Shown here piece after piece: positions 45,346 to 55,595 of a DNA stretch of 64,000 nt. The translations under genes were made by a program, and so were the position numbers. A model generated the notes under the pieces. It did not search any database and had not been told where the DNA came from. It saw only the letters and a program-made list of their open reading frames with translations. How positions within the stretch are numbered: position 1 is the stretch's first letter; the number at the start of each line of letters is the position of its first letter. Origin of the DNA: Homarus americanus (taxonomy: Eukaryota; Arthropoda; Malacostraca; Decapoda; Nephropidae); contig NW_024729645.1 in assembly GCF_018991925.1 (NCBI RefSeq), positions 680,001 to 744,000 of the forward strand, written 5' to 3'.

Positions 45346-45968
45346 ACTGGAAAAAATCGTTTGTAAGTATGAGGGACCTTCACCACCCCTCCTCCTGCCC
45401 CACAGTCCGGACACCTCGGTCTTCTACAGTAGGTGACAGTAAGAGTCTAAATTATTAAAGAGAACTAGAAATTTAAGTTAATGTTCGTACAAAATTGTTT
45501 CCGGCACGAACACCAGTGAGAGATTTAGCGGAATTCTTATGACGCGTGAACTTCATTCTTGATATAATGAGGTTTATTTTGTTCTTCAATAAAAGAACTG
45601 AAGTGCTGTTCACCCAATTTTACATCTTTCAGCTATTTTCTTCTTTAAATCCAGAATCATGATAAAAAAAAGTCTCAAATTTTCTTGTATGACATCAACG
45701 TCTTGTGCTTTAAGCGTATTCCTGGTAAGGCTGACCTCACCGTCGTGTTTCTAAACAAAGCGTCACTCAAGCTTTCAAAATACGCTGAGTGAGAAGCAGT
45801 ATTGGGGTGATGATCATGTGGGACCAGGTGCTGGAGCTACATCACAGGAATTCCTTCACCCTGATTCATCACTCACCCTGGTCGTGTGTCCAGGGCTTCT
45901 GATTCATCCTTAATGCACACAACCACCTACAGTCTCCTGCCCTCCCTCTGACTTGCCCACCTTCCTTA

Positions 45969-46004
<36 letters not shown>
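45346..46004. other. Spacer between two facing LINE copies
   Basis: About 660 bp of unique-looking DNA ending in (CA)n at 45974-46003. Confidence 0.7.
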
Positions 46005-47126
46005 GAATAAAAAAATGGAGGAAACTGCAACGGGCTTATTGGCCCATACTAGGCAGTCCCGTTTACACCCAACTCCTATAGCTTATATGTCCGTCCAACC
46101 AATGTTTGAAGCTATCCAGCGTATTCGAGTTTGGTAACTTGTTCCACTCATCCGCTACTCTATTTCCAAACCAATGTTTACCTATCTCGCGCCTAAATCT
46201 AAATTCGTCTAATTTAAAACCATTGTTACGAGTTCGGTCCTGGTTGGATTTTTTGAGTACCTTTGTTATATCACATTTGTTTAACCCTGAGTTCCATTTA
46301 TACACCTCTATCATATCGCCCCTCGCTCTACGTCTCTCGAGGGAGTGCAAATTAAGATGCTTTAACCTGTCTCTGTACTCAAGGTTCCTAATGACCGGGA
46401 TTAGTCTTGTCATCCTTTTTTAATACTTTCTAGGGATTCTACATCCATTCTGTAGTACGGTAACTAGAACTGAACCGCGTAATCCAAGTGAGGTCTCACA
46501 AGTGCAAGATATAGTTTTAGGATAACCTCGCTAGTCTTGTAACTAACACTCCTTTGTATGAACCCAAGTACTTTGTTAGCCTTGTTTCGAGCGAATACAC
46601 ATTGTTGTCTTGGTTTAAGATTCATACTCATTACTCTTAAATCTTTCTCACAGCTGAATTTCTCTACAACAACGTTATTCATCTGACGTCTGGTTTCCCT
46701 GTACTTTACATTTGTCCACATTAAATTTCATCTGACATTTTTCAGACAAAGCAAAAAAAAATGTTTAAATCTTCCTGTAGTTTCGGAGTCCTCGTCAGAT
46801 TTAATTACACGCCCTATTTTAGTGTCATCAGCAAATTTACTTACGTTGCTGTCTACGCCTATATCTATGCCGTGTATGTATATAATAAATAGTAATGGTC
46901 CAAGTACTGAGCCTTGGGGTACTCCACTAGTGAAGTTACCCCAATTGGATTTCGTGCCGTCAATACTTACTCGCTGTTTCCTGTCCTGTAACCACACCCT
47001 AATCCATCTTAGAATATCTCCTACAATTCCGTGAGCCTCCACTTTATGTATTAGTCTTTAGTGAGAGACTCTGTCGAAGGCTTTGCTAAAGTCGAGGTAT
47101 ACCACATCATAATCGTGTCCGTCATC
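46005..47126 (-). mobile_element. LINE copy, family L1w, inverted relative to its neighbour
   Basis: The same element as 44030-45345 is read on the minus strand, from YLDFSKAFDRV (near 47085) through SGVPQGSVLGPLLFIIYI and FADDT (near 46830) to the 3' end near 46011. Frameshifts occur near 46765 (A-run), 46725 and 46460. It starts at a C/CA simple repeat on its 5' side. Its 3' end faces the 3' end of the plus-strand copy, about 660 bp apart. Confidence 0.9.
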
Positions 47127-47132
47127 CCCCCC

Positions 47133-47167
<35 letters not shown>

Positions 47168-47439
47168 AGGTATATACACCACATATATTGGACGCAACGC
47201 AGGGCTTAGCAAGTACTACGTAGGTGGATGAAACGAGGAAAGAGGATGGTGGGAATAATGCTACTTTCACTGACCTACTAGTTGAAATGTGTGTGTGTGT
47301 GTGTGTGTGTAGGGGGGTCTAATTTACGAGTAGAAACTGCTGTAGGTCAAGACAGTACCAAAGAATGATTATAAGACAACCAGCACTACATTACAGGAAG
47401 TTCAGTAACCGACTTTTGTAGTAGACAATACAAATTAGC

Positions 47440-47474
<35 letters not shown>

Positions 47475-48009
47475 TCACTCACTCGCTCGCTCTTTCACTC
47501 ACCCACTCACCCATCACCGCTAGATTAGGGTGTGTAGCTTTTCAAATCAACAATCAATGGCAGTTGTGACATACTGTACAGAGAACTGAGGAGCGCATAT
47601 TTCAAATGGTATATATATAATTGCAGGAATATTATCTGAGCATTTTCTTTCTTTCTTTCTTTCTTTCTCCTTAAGATTAACCACCCTACCGCTATCTTAG
47701 GGTGGATTAGATTAGGTTAGGTTACATTGGGTTAGGTTAGGTAGGAATGAGTTAGATTAGGTTATCGCTACAGTGTCTAATCTTCAGGTGATCGGACTCC
47801 ACGTGAGGTAGAATAAATATTTTTTGCATGTATTTACTCATATCCATGTCAGTCATTTCCTGTTGGTAGTCGCTCATTCATTTCTAGTTCACCGGAGTTG
47901 AAACTTGGGCAGATTTATTCCAATTCACCATGAAGCAATTTTTTTTCTATGTATTTTAATAATTTTTATGTTTTTGTGGTGGTCAAGGGTCACAAATTCG
48001 TCAGATATG
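47127..48009. other. No gene seen; SSRs and TTAGG-like piece
   Basis: (CA)n at 47134-47163, (GT)n at 47290-47311, (CA)n at 47442-47470, (CTTT)n near 47645 and a TTAGG-like segment at 47705-47765. Confidence 0.65.
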
Positions 48010-48011
48010 TA

Positions 48012-48165
48012 CAGTAGCTAAAACAACTATCTGTGCATACTCTATGGGAAGCAATACGATACCATGGACGATAAATTTTGGTATATGAGGGCTGTCACTA
48101 GTCACACGTAAAATATTTCCGAGCATATCGACCCCCACCTGCACAGATAGTTGTTTTAGCTACTG
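48012..48165. mobile_element. Tc1/mariner-like MITE, 154 bp, perfect inverted repeats, TA duplication
   Basis: The left end CAGTAGCTAAAACAACTATC and its exact complement at the right end form 26-bp perfect terminal inverted repeats. They are bounded on both sides by TA (48010-48011 and 48166-48167). CAGT ends with a TA duplication are typical of Tc1/mariner. The roughly 100-bp interior has no ORF. Perfect ends suggest recent insertion. Confidence 0.82.
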
Positions 48166-48740
48166 TACATTAAGTTCTTGTTTGGTTCTATCTAGTTAAT
48201 TGAATATGAAAATGTACACAAATGCCTTTACGTGTGTGTATATATTTTCCAACGTAATGGTTTAACAAAAAAAGTTAGTTATACTTTCGGTCATTATTTG
48301 GGTCAAGGTTTAGAAAAGATCTAATTTGGTGGGGGGGGTGTTTATCCATTATTTTGGCGTAAGTACCCTAACCTGACCCCCTCCCCAAACAACTGTGTAA
48401 ATGGGTCGGATATTTTATTATATTATCCTCTTTACAGGGGTCAAAGGTCGCCAATATGCAAGCTGAGACTGAGGGAAAACATAAAACATTACCTTGTGTC
48501 TTTTGGTCATTTTAATTTAATATTAGCTTAGATTTACTGAAGGTTTAGTACCGAGTTGACGAATATTCTCATTATTTTATATTTTCTCAGTTACTCACCA
48601 ACAGTAGGTAAGGAATGAGAGGATTGTAGGAAGTGTTTGAATACTTTTCACGTTGAATGACACACCATAACAGCTATAGTCTATGGTACCCGTGGGCGGT
48701 GCTGGTGAGTCTGGCAACTTCTGGCAGGATCTTGCAAACA

Positions 48741-48804
48741 TATAAGAACTGGGAACGACCAACGGGGACCCATACTTCCGTCCACCTCTGACAACGATAG
48801 AAAG
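48741..48804 (+). promoter_or_regulatory. Candidate TATA promoter and noncoding first exon
   Basis: TATAAGA at 48741 is followed about 30 bp later by a plausible start near 48770, then a donor GATAGAAAG|GTGAGTGAG at 48804/48805. The layout fits a short 5' UTR exon. Gene 2 appears to need such an exon, because its ATG abuts an acceptor. The 6.5 kb link is speculative. Confidence 0.25.
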
Positions 48805-50479
48805 GTGAGTGAGTGAGTGAGACTGTTAACTGTTTTTGTTTGGTAAGACGATGGTAAATAATCCGACTCTACATTGAACCTATATACATTATGTTCACTG
48901 TTTCTGTTGTGAAGGTGTGTGATTAAAATAATAGTTATACCTTTGTAAGTGTGTGGTGAAGACTCGACACCTCCAGTGAACACAACTTCAGATTGAATTA
49001 TATCTTCACTCTCGTATGTTCCACTGTCATTTGCTGTCGTGATGTAACACAGTGAGACTTATGTTACAGTTGTATTGGCTGCCAACACCTAGATTACACT
49101 TAACTTCGTTATATTTAATAAACTAGTTAATGAACGTCAAATACACGCATGTATATTACCACTTCACTTTTTGCTTCTGGTTTTAGTTAATCATTCAAAC
49201 ATCACCTCCACATATAGTAGTATGAGCGAGAAGTTTTGCCTCGGCTAGAGAATGAACTATGTGGTAATGTTTGTTGTTCCTCACCCACATGGGAGAGTTA
49301 CATCACCAGGAGTGGAAAGTCTGAAGGTGTTCTTGTGCTGGATCTGGGAGAAGGTGTGTGCCATCGGGGGGTCAGTGACTAGATGGTGAAGAGAAATAAA
49401 GTAACTAAACCTAGGAATTACCTGTAACAAGATAATTACAGTAATACAAAACATAAATACCTTTTCTATTTGGAGCTGGAAAGAAGAGGAATGAAAAATC
49501 ACTGTGTACAATAGTTTCTACATCATGACCTGGTCTAACAAATCACACACGGAGCGAGGGTGAGGCACAGTTACTAGGGATTAAATAAGCATCTAGAAAA
49601 AAAAAAGTTCACGCCAGTTAATAATGTTATTTGTTTTGAGAATGAATCTAGGATCTCTACATCAGCAACCATCAAAACAGTAAGAAAACTGGACATGAAA
49701 GTGTGAGTTATGTAATGCTCAGGTTATCGCGTGTTGATGGTTGAACCTCACGTACACTGTCGCTGGCCAACTGTAAGCACTAGCTGTATGTCGTATCTTA
49801 AAGAGTTCCACACGTTCGCCTAACCATACTGACTGAACACTGTACACTCAATTCAATATTCTTACTAAAATTCGAGGCGCTCACGTTAATGTAGAACTGT
49901 GTAAATTATCTCCAAATAACTGGCATGAATCTGTTCCTTCTCTCATCAGAATGGAAATAATTTATTCTAGAAGATTAATTTATAGTCTAGGTATCTCCCT
50001 CCTACCCCCTACTATACACTGTGGCTTCACCTTCATTAATCTTGCTCTAGAAAGACTCGGTGGGTCAGGAGTGTCTCATCTCGCGTGGACCTCTTCTGCC
50101 CCTTCTTCTGCCTGTGATTCTCTCCCTCTAGGTCATACGTTCACCTCGGTGCCATGCAGTTCACTTCTTGCTCGTACACTCAACACTGTAACTTCATGAT
50201 TTAACTCGTAATTCAACTAACAAACTTTCTTTATTCCAGAACAATAAATAAATGCTTTGAACTGTACACTTTAATTCACGTACAAATACTTCTACAACCC
50301 GAGGCACTAACATAAGACTTACTGTATCAATATATACACTTAAGCTCCGGTCAACTAGATATTAACGTTGACTCATACAGTATGGTGTGCTAAGTCACAT
50401 TAGTTCAGGTAACAACAAGTATAAACAGTACAATAACCAATCCCCACATTATAAAGTCAACAACACGAGACATCATCAT

Positions 50480-50487
50480 TGACGTCA
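50480..50487. promoter_or_regulatory. TGACGTCA (CRE-like) palindrome
   Basis: This is a perfect cAMP-response-element core. A single 8-mer has little weight without a neighbouring promoter. Confidence 0.15.
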
Positions 50488-51236
50488 CTTGGTTGTAGAC
50501 TCATTGTGTGTACAGTAAACCACACAGCGTCGTTTTCCCCCTCGTTACATAAGATAATTGAGTTGTTAGAGTTAAAAAAGAAAGAGAGAGTTACACACAC
50601 ACACACACCGCCTGACACCACGAACGAGAATAGCCTGTGACTGACCTTGTGAAGGGGAGGGACACCATAGTCCAACTCCGTCAGTATAATAAAACACACC
50701 CAGTTTACTTAGAACAACAGTCAAGTGGTGATGTGCGGGAAGGTGAGTGAGGCGAGCGAGTGAGGCGAGTGAGTCCCCCAACACACTTATTAAAGGTTAT
50801 ATACGTTGACAGTAACCATTTAAACAGCAGAATTTTACTATAGCGTTTAGAATGACACATTACGTTAAAATATTTATTAGAGAACAGTTATAGGAAATAC
50901 ATAATGTAATTAGATATACCTGGACTGTCTCCTCGTATGTGTAAACCTCCACTGCCTGTGTACCAATGTTATATACCTGTACATTTTATACATTACTTGC
51001 ATTATCAACGTGTAATTGAATGATGATCTTACTATTTATCTAAGGAAAACAAAAGTGTGTGTGTGTGTGTGTAAACAAAGCAAGAGAGATGAGTTTTGAC
51101 CCTGGGATTGACTGCCAAGGAGAGGTGTGGCGCAGTTAATCGTCGTGTATATTGTGGTGAGAGAAACTGAAATCATGACCCCGATATAATAATCAACTAT
51201 CATATACCGTAGATTACTAGTGTTGTCGAAATTCCA

Positions 51237-51745
51237 GAATGTGAGTGTGTGCGTGTTTAGGTGTACGTGTACTGTAGGTGTGAGCGTGTATCTGTGCGTG
51301 ATGCGAGTGTATGTGTGCTTGTATCTGTACATGTTTGTGTTTATGTACTGTATGTGTGCGTGTGCTGGTGTGTACATTAATGTGTGTTTGTGTGCGTGTG
51401 TAGGAGTGTTCTTGTATGTTAGTGTATGTGTGCATGTGTACATGTATGTGAGCCTGTGTAAGTGCAAGTGTCCGTGTGCAGGTATACATGAATGTGTAGA
51501 TGTCTACGTATTATGTGTACGTGATTATGAGTGGTTGTTTTAGTGTACGTTCATATGAATGTATGCATGTGTAGGTGTACATGTATGCAAGTGTCTACGT
51601 GAATACTGTATTTGTGCGTTTGTATTTATACGTGTGTATGTTGTGTATACATATGTGTGTGTGTATGTGTATCTGTACGTGTATGTGTATATGTATGTGA
51701 ATGTGTATAGAGTGAAATAATAATAATAATAATAATAATAATAAT
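51237..51745. repeat. Degenerate GT-rich array and (TAA)n
   Basis: About 480 bp of GTGTATGTGTRC-like sequence with no pure run, plus (TAA)n at 51717-51745. It looks like an old (GT)n that has accumulated many substitutions. Confidence 0.85.
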
Positions 51746-51799
51746 TCCATGTTAGGGTGGGTGGGTGAGGTTTCCTAAGGTCAGGTCGGATCAGATTTG

Positions 51800-51978
51800 G
51801 TAACCTAACCTAACCTAACCTAACCTAACCTGACCTAACCTAACCTAATCTCTTCAACCCTAACCTGACCTGACCTAACCTAACCTAACCTAACCTAATA
51901 TCTTCAACCCTAACCTAACCTAACCTAACCTAATATCTTCAACCCTAACCTAACCTAACCTAACCTAACCTAACCTAA
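51800..51978. repeat. (CCTAA)n array with higher-order unit, interstitial
   Basis: CCTAA runs are separated by three copies of atcttcaaccctaacct at about 51848, 51899 and 51935. The array plus spacer has therefore amplified together. Confidence 0.95.
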
Positions 51979-52647
51979 ATACACTTAAGTCATCACAGCG
52001 CCCCAGTACATGTAGTCTGTGGTTTGTTTACAATTCGCCAGTGTATATCATGACTTTGTTAGACTGAGGTCCTACGCGTCCTGTGGGAGTTGGTCTGTGT
52101 TACGTATTGTGGTGGTGGGAGGTAAGGGTTGTCCTTGGCCTTCCCACCACCCACCCGCCCACAACAGGTTCTCTCCCAAGGAACATAATACAACCAAGGT
52201 TCCTCTCTTCCCACACACACACACACATCCTCCTGCACTATATCCCTCCCTCTTCCCTCCACTAATATCTTCCTGTTAATCCCCTTCCTTCCTTCCTTCC
52301 TTCCTTCCTTCCTCCCTCCACACACACAAGAAGAACACCACAGAGAAAGTTGATAGGTGTCTTCTTGTCTGTGTTTCCAAAATAACTCGTGAACGTTTCT
52401 TCAGAATTGTACCAAACATAGTAGGTTTGTTTAACATATGACAGAGGTCCATATTATAAACTTTAGTTGCAAATTCACCAAGTGTTGTAATGGTTCGCGG
52501 AGTGATAACACAAGGGGTGGTTAAAGAAAACGAGAACATGAGTCTCAAGCGGCGGCGACTACATTAATTTACAGTAGCTATGTCACTAATTCTAGACTTT
52601 CCCTGCCAGACCACGGTTCATGGGCCGGGTTTGTTTTCGTCTGGATG

Positions 52648-52689
<42 letters not shown>

Positions 52690-53050
52690 GAGTAGTTATT
52701 GTAATTTAAGTTCATAATATCTTTACCAGAACAAAAGCTCTTTAGAATTAATTTTTTAGTACCTTATAATGTAGAGGAAAATGTGTCAACAGGTAATCTG
52801 ATGTTTGATATTTTAGTGTCCAGAGACGGATAACAAACTGCGTACTATGCGAGATATGTTGGTGAGATGAAGTGCAGAGGTCAACTCCAGCTGTACCTAC
52901 CCACATAACACTGTTCACGTGAATATTTTCTTACAACGACAGAGAGAGTAAAGAAAGTGTAAGTGAAACTTTGGCCATGGAACATCGTTAATTAAAAGTC
53001 AAAACCTGTGATGAACTCTGCGTGAATTGGTGTAACTCTGTGTATAACAA
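51979..53050. other. No gene seen; SSRs
   Basis: (CCTT)n at 52284-52316 and (ATT)n at 52648-52689. Confidence 0.6.
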
Positions 53051-53327
53051 AAGGAACTAAAATTATCCAACCAGGAGCGAACTCATAGCAATGGTTTTAA
53101 ATTAGACAAATTTAGATTTAGGCGCGAGATAGGTAAACATTGGTTCGGAAATAGAGTAGTGGATGAGTGGAACAAGTTACCAAACATCATCATTAACTCG
53201 AACACGCTGGAAAGTTTCAAACATAGGTTGGATGGATATATGAGCGATAGGGGTTGGGTGTAAACGGGACTGCCCAGGATAGACCAATAGGCCCGCTGCA
53301 GTTTCCTCCATTCTTATGTTCTTATGT
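53051..53327 (+). mobile_element. LINE 3' fragment, family L1w
   Basis: The last about 280 bp of the element starts in the LSNQERT codons and contains NGFKLDKFRFRREIGKHWFG. It ends in TTTCCTCCATTCTTATGTTCTTATG. It is 5' truncated and otherwise close to the 44-45 kb copy. Confidence 0.9.
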
Positions 53328-53700
53328 AGTGTGAAGCGTGCTGCTGAAATACACTACCGTAAGAATAACTTTTATTTGATATATGTTTACTACAAGAGAA
53401 CGAAGACAATTTATTATGTATCAATAAAATAATCAAGTTGAAGATACAGGGCTGACGGGTAGTTAGTGTACTGTAGCCTACGATACACCGCCTAGCCAGT
53501 ACAGTAAAGATCGACCTCAATACGCCTCTCTGGGCTGCCTTATGACTCAAGCTCCCAATTGTTTTAGTGAACCAGCACCCCATGACGGCTAGGCGTGGCC
53601 AGGAAATATCAAACAATATAATACGTTCTTCTTAATGTTTGGAAACACAACGTGATGTTGATGGTTTTGTGATGTTCGTTATTATTAGAACAATGGTCAA
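53328..53700. other. No gene seen
   Basis: Intergenic. Confidence 0.55.
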
Positions 53701-53709
53701 CCAGGTCCC

Positions 53710-54475
53710 TTTCCCCTCCCCTCTGCCACAACCCACCGTCTTCCTGCCACAACCCACCCTCTTCCTGCCACAACCCACCCTCTTCCTGCCACAACCTCCC
53801 CCCTCTTCCTGCCACAACCCACCCTCTTCCTGCCACACCCTCTCTGCCACAACCCACCCTCTTCCTGCCACAACCCACCACACCCACCCTCTTCCTACCA
53901 CAACCCCCCCTGCTGCCACCACCTTCCTGCCACAACCCCCGGCCACAACCCTCCACCCTGCCACACCCCTGCCACACCCCCTCCCCCTGCCACAACCCTC
54001 CTCCCCCCTACTGCCACAACCCCCTCCCTCCCCTGCCACAACCTTCCCGCCACAACTCCCACCACAACCCTCCCCCTGCCACACCCCCCACCCCCCTCCC
54101 CTGACACACCCTCCCCCTGCCACACCCTCCCCTTGCCACCTCACTCTACCCCTACCACAACCTCTTCCCCTGCCACAACCCCCTGCCACAACCTCCCCTG
54201 CCACAACCCCCTGCCACAACCTCCCCCTGCCACAACCCCCCCCTCCCCCCTGCCACAACCCCCTGCCACAACCCTCCCTACCACAACCCCCCCCCTGCCA
54301 CAACCCTCCCCTGCCACAACCCTCCACAACCCCTTCCCCTGCCACAACCCTCCCCCACCCCCCTCCCCTCTCCCCCTGCCCTCCCTGCCACAACCCCTCC
54401 CCCTGCCTGCCACAACCCTCCCCTCCTCCTCCCCTACCACCACAACCCCTTCCCTGCTACAGCCCCCCCTGCCTC
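53710..54475. repeat. C-rich minisatellite of ctgccacaaccc units, 0.77 kb
   Basis: Units of cctgccacaaccctcccc vary from 12 to 22 bp, with an earlier block of cctcttcctgccacaaccca (20-bp) units. Open in several frames on both strands; not treated as a gene. Confidence 0.95.
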
Positions 54476-54562
54476 TGTTTGTTACGTTAAATAGGACTAC
54501 TGGACTAAACCTTAAAGAGCAATTGAATTTTTACCTGGTGTTTTTATTGTTGTGTATTATTG

Positions 54563-54634
54563 GATTTTTTTTACGGGGATTAGCCCACCCGGGCACAGGT
54601 CACTGACCCACATCGGGGCCTGGGGGGCGAAAAT

Positions 54635-54678
<44 letters not shown>

Positions 54679-54764
54679 TAATAGTAATTCAGGTGAGTAA
54701 AAATAATAAAATAATAGCAATAATAATACTAATAACACTGCAGTAATAATAATAATAACACTGC

Positions 54765-54815
<51 letters not shown>

Positions 54816-55068
54816 GAAATACAACAAAAAAGATCAAGAGTGAGAAACCATATATGTATGTTGTGTTGTCATAGTAAGAGAGACAATTGAGACCCTGCAC
54901 TTGTGTGTAAATGAGGCAGAAAGTCAGATCAGCAACCTGGGACTTGGTCACAATTTTCGTGATGCCATATGGCAGCAGGGTCTACCATTAGACAATACAT
55001 TATGCTTCCAATATCTTCCCAGGCGGTAGTACCTCCCTGTTTGATAGCTGCCTACTACCTACTGTACT
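54563..55068 (-). mobile_element. Dispersed repeat A, copy 2
   Basis: This is the second copy of the element at 26641-27140, in the same orientation. The (TAA)n blocks inside differ in length between copies, while the flanking unique parts are nearly the same. It ends in an A-run on the minus strand. Confidence 0.75.
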
Positions 55069-55149
55069 ACCTTCAATTAAGTCGTATAGATCTTCAACTG
55101 CTCTCTTTAACTGAAGACGTCGTTTACCATCATAATATAACCAAATTTA

Positions 55150-55262
55150 CCTCGTGTAGTTTAGGTTAGGTTAGGTTTTTTGCGAAGTTATTTATTTATA
55201 TGTATTCTGGTGATGTTCTTGATCGTTTATGGTTAGTCAGAGGTTTCCAAGAAAAAAAAAAG
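55150..55262. repeat. Dispersed repeat C, copy 2
   Basis: TTAGG-like head, then ttatttatatgtatt, then gtttatggttagtcagagg: same order as 34960-35095. It lies just upstream of gene 2. Confidence 0.45.
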
Positions 55263-55322
55263 ATTGACATACATAGAAGTTATCGCTAATGGGTTATCAC
55301 GGGTGTGTGTGTAGTCATTTAT

Positions 55323-55330
55323 GTATAAAA
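55323..55330 (+). promoter_or_regulatory. TATAAAAG motif just upstream of gene 2 exon 1
   Basis: A perfect TATA-box-like octamer lies 32-39 bp before the ATG at 55362. If used, transcription would start only a few nucleotides before the ATG, an unusually short leader. The alternative is that the ATG follows a 3' splice site (TTGTTGCAG). Both cannot be the main form. Confidence 0.3.
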
Positions 55331-55361
55331 GAACACGTGAACTGTTCCTCTGTTGTTGCAG

Positions 55362-55595
55362 ATGACGTGCAGGATGCGGAAGCAGAGTGGTGTGGAGGTG
55401 GTGATGGCTACACTACTGGGGACGCTGATGGTGTTCACTCACGCAGTCGCGGCCAAGCCTAGTAGTTTCTCTCAGTCGTCCTTCATGAGTATGGGCGGAG
55501 AGAATTCCATGAGTGCAGCCGAGTCCAGGGCGACGGCTGACGGTGTGACTAAAGGAGAATGTGTGTACACCAAAAGCAGTGGCATTACCGTCAAG
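55362..55595 (+). CDS. Gene 2 exon 1
   Basis: The exon is preceded by a pyrimidine-rich stretch ending TTGTTGCAG directly before ATG. This suggests a noncoding exon upstream and a 3' splice site at the start codon. It ends AAG|GTGAGC. Beyond the donor the frame stays open for 50 codons before stopping, so intron retention would give a truncated 128-residue product without the coiled coil. Confidence 0.75.

Larger units (their letters stand above)
48168..51040. other. No gene supported
   Basis: Apart from the TATA/exon candidate at 48741 this is intergenic. If that exon belongs to gene 2, it is intron from 48805 onward. Confidence 0.45.

Noticed and set aside
53632..54606. 283-codon and 253-codon frames on opposite strands
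   Set aside because: Both come from the ctgccacaaccc minisatellite.
55323..55330. TATAAAAG as the main promoter of the coiled-coil gene
   Set aside because: It would leave a leader of fewer than about 10 nt, and the ATG directly follows a splice-acceptor-like sequence; kept only as a low-confidence feature.
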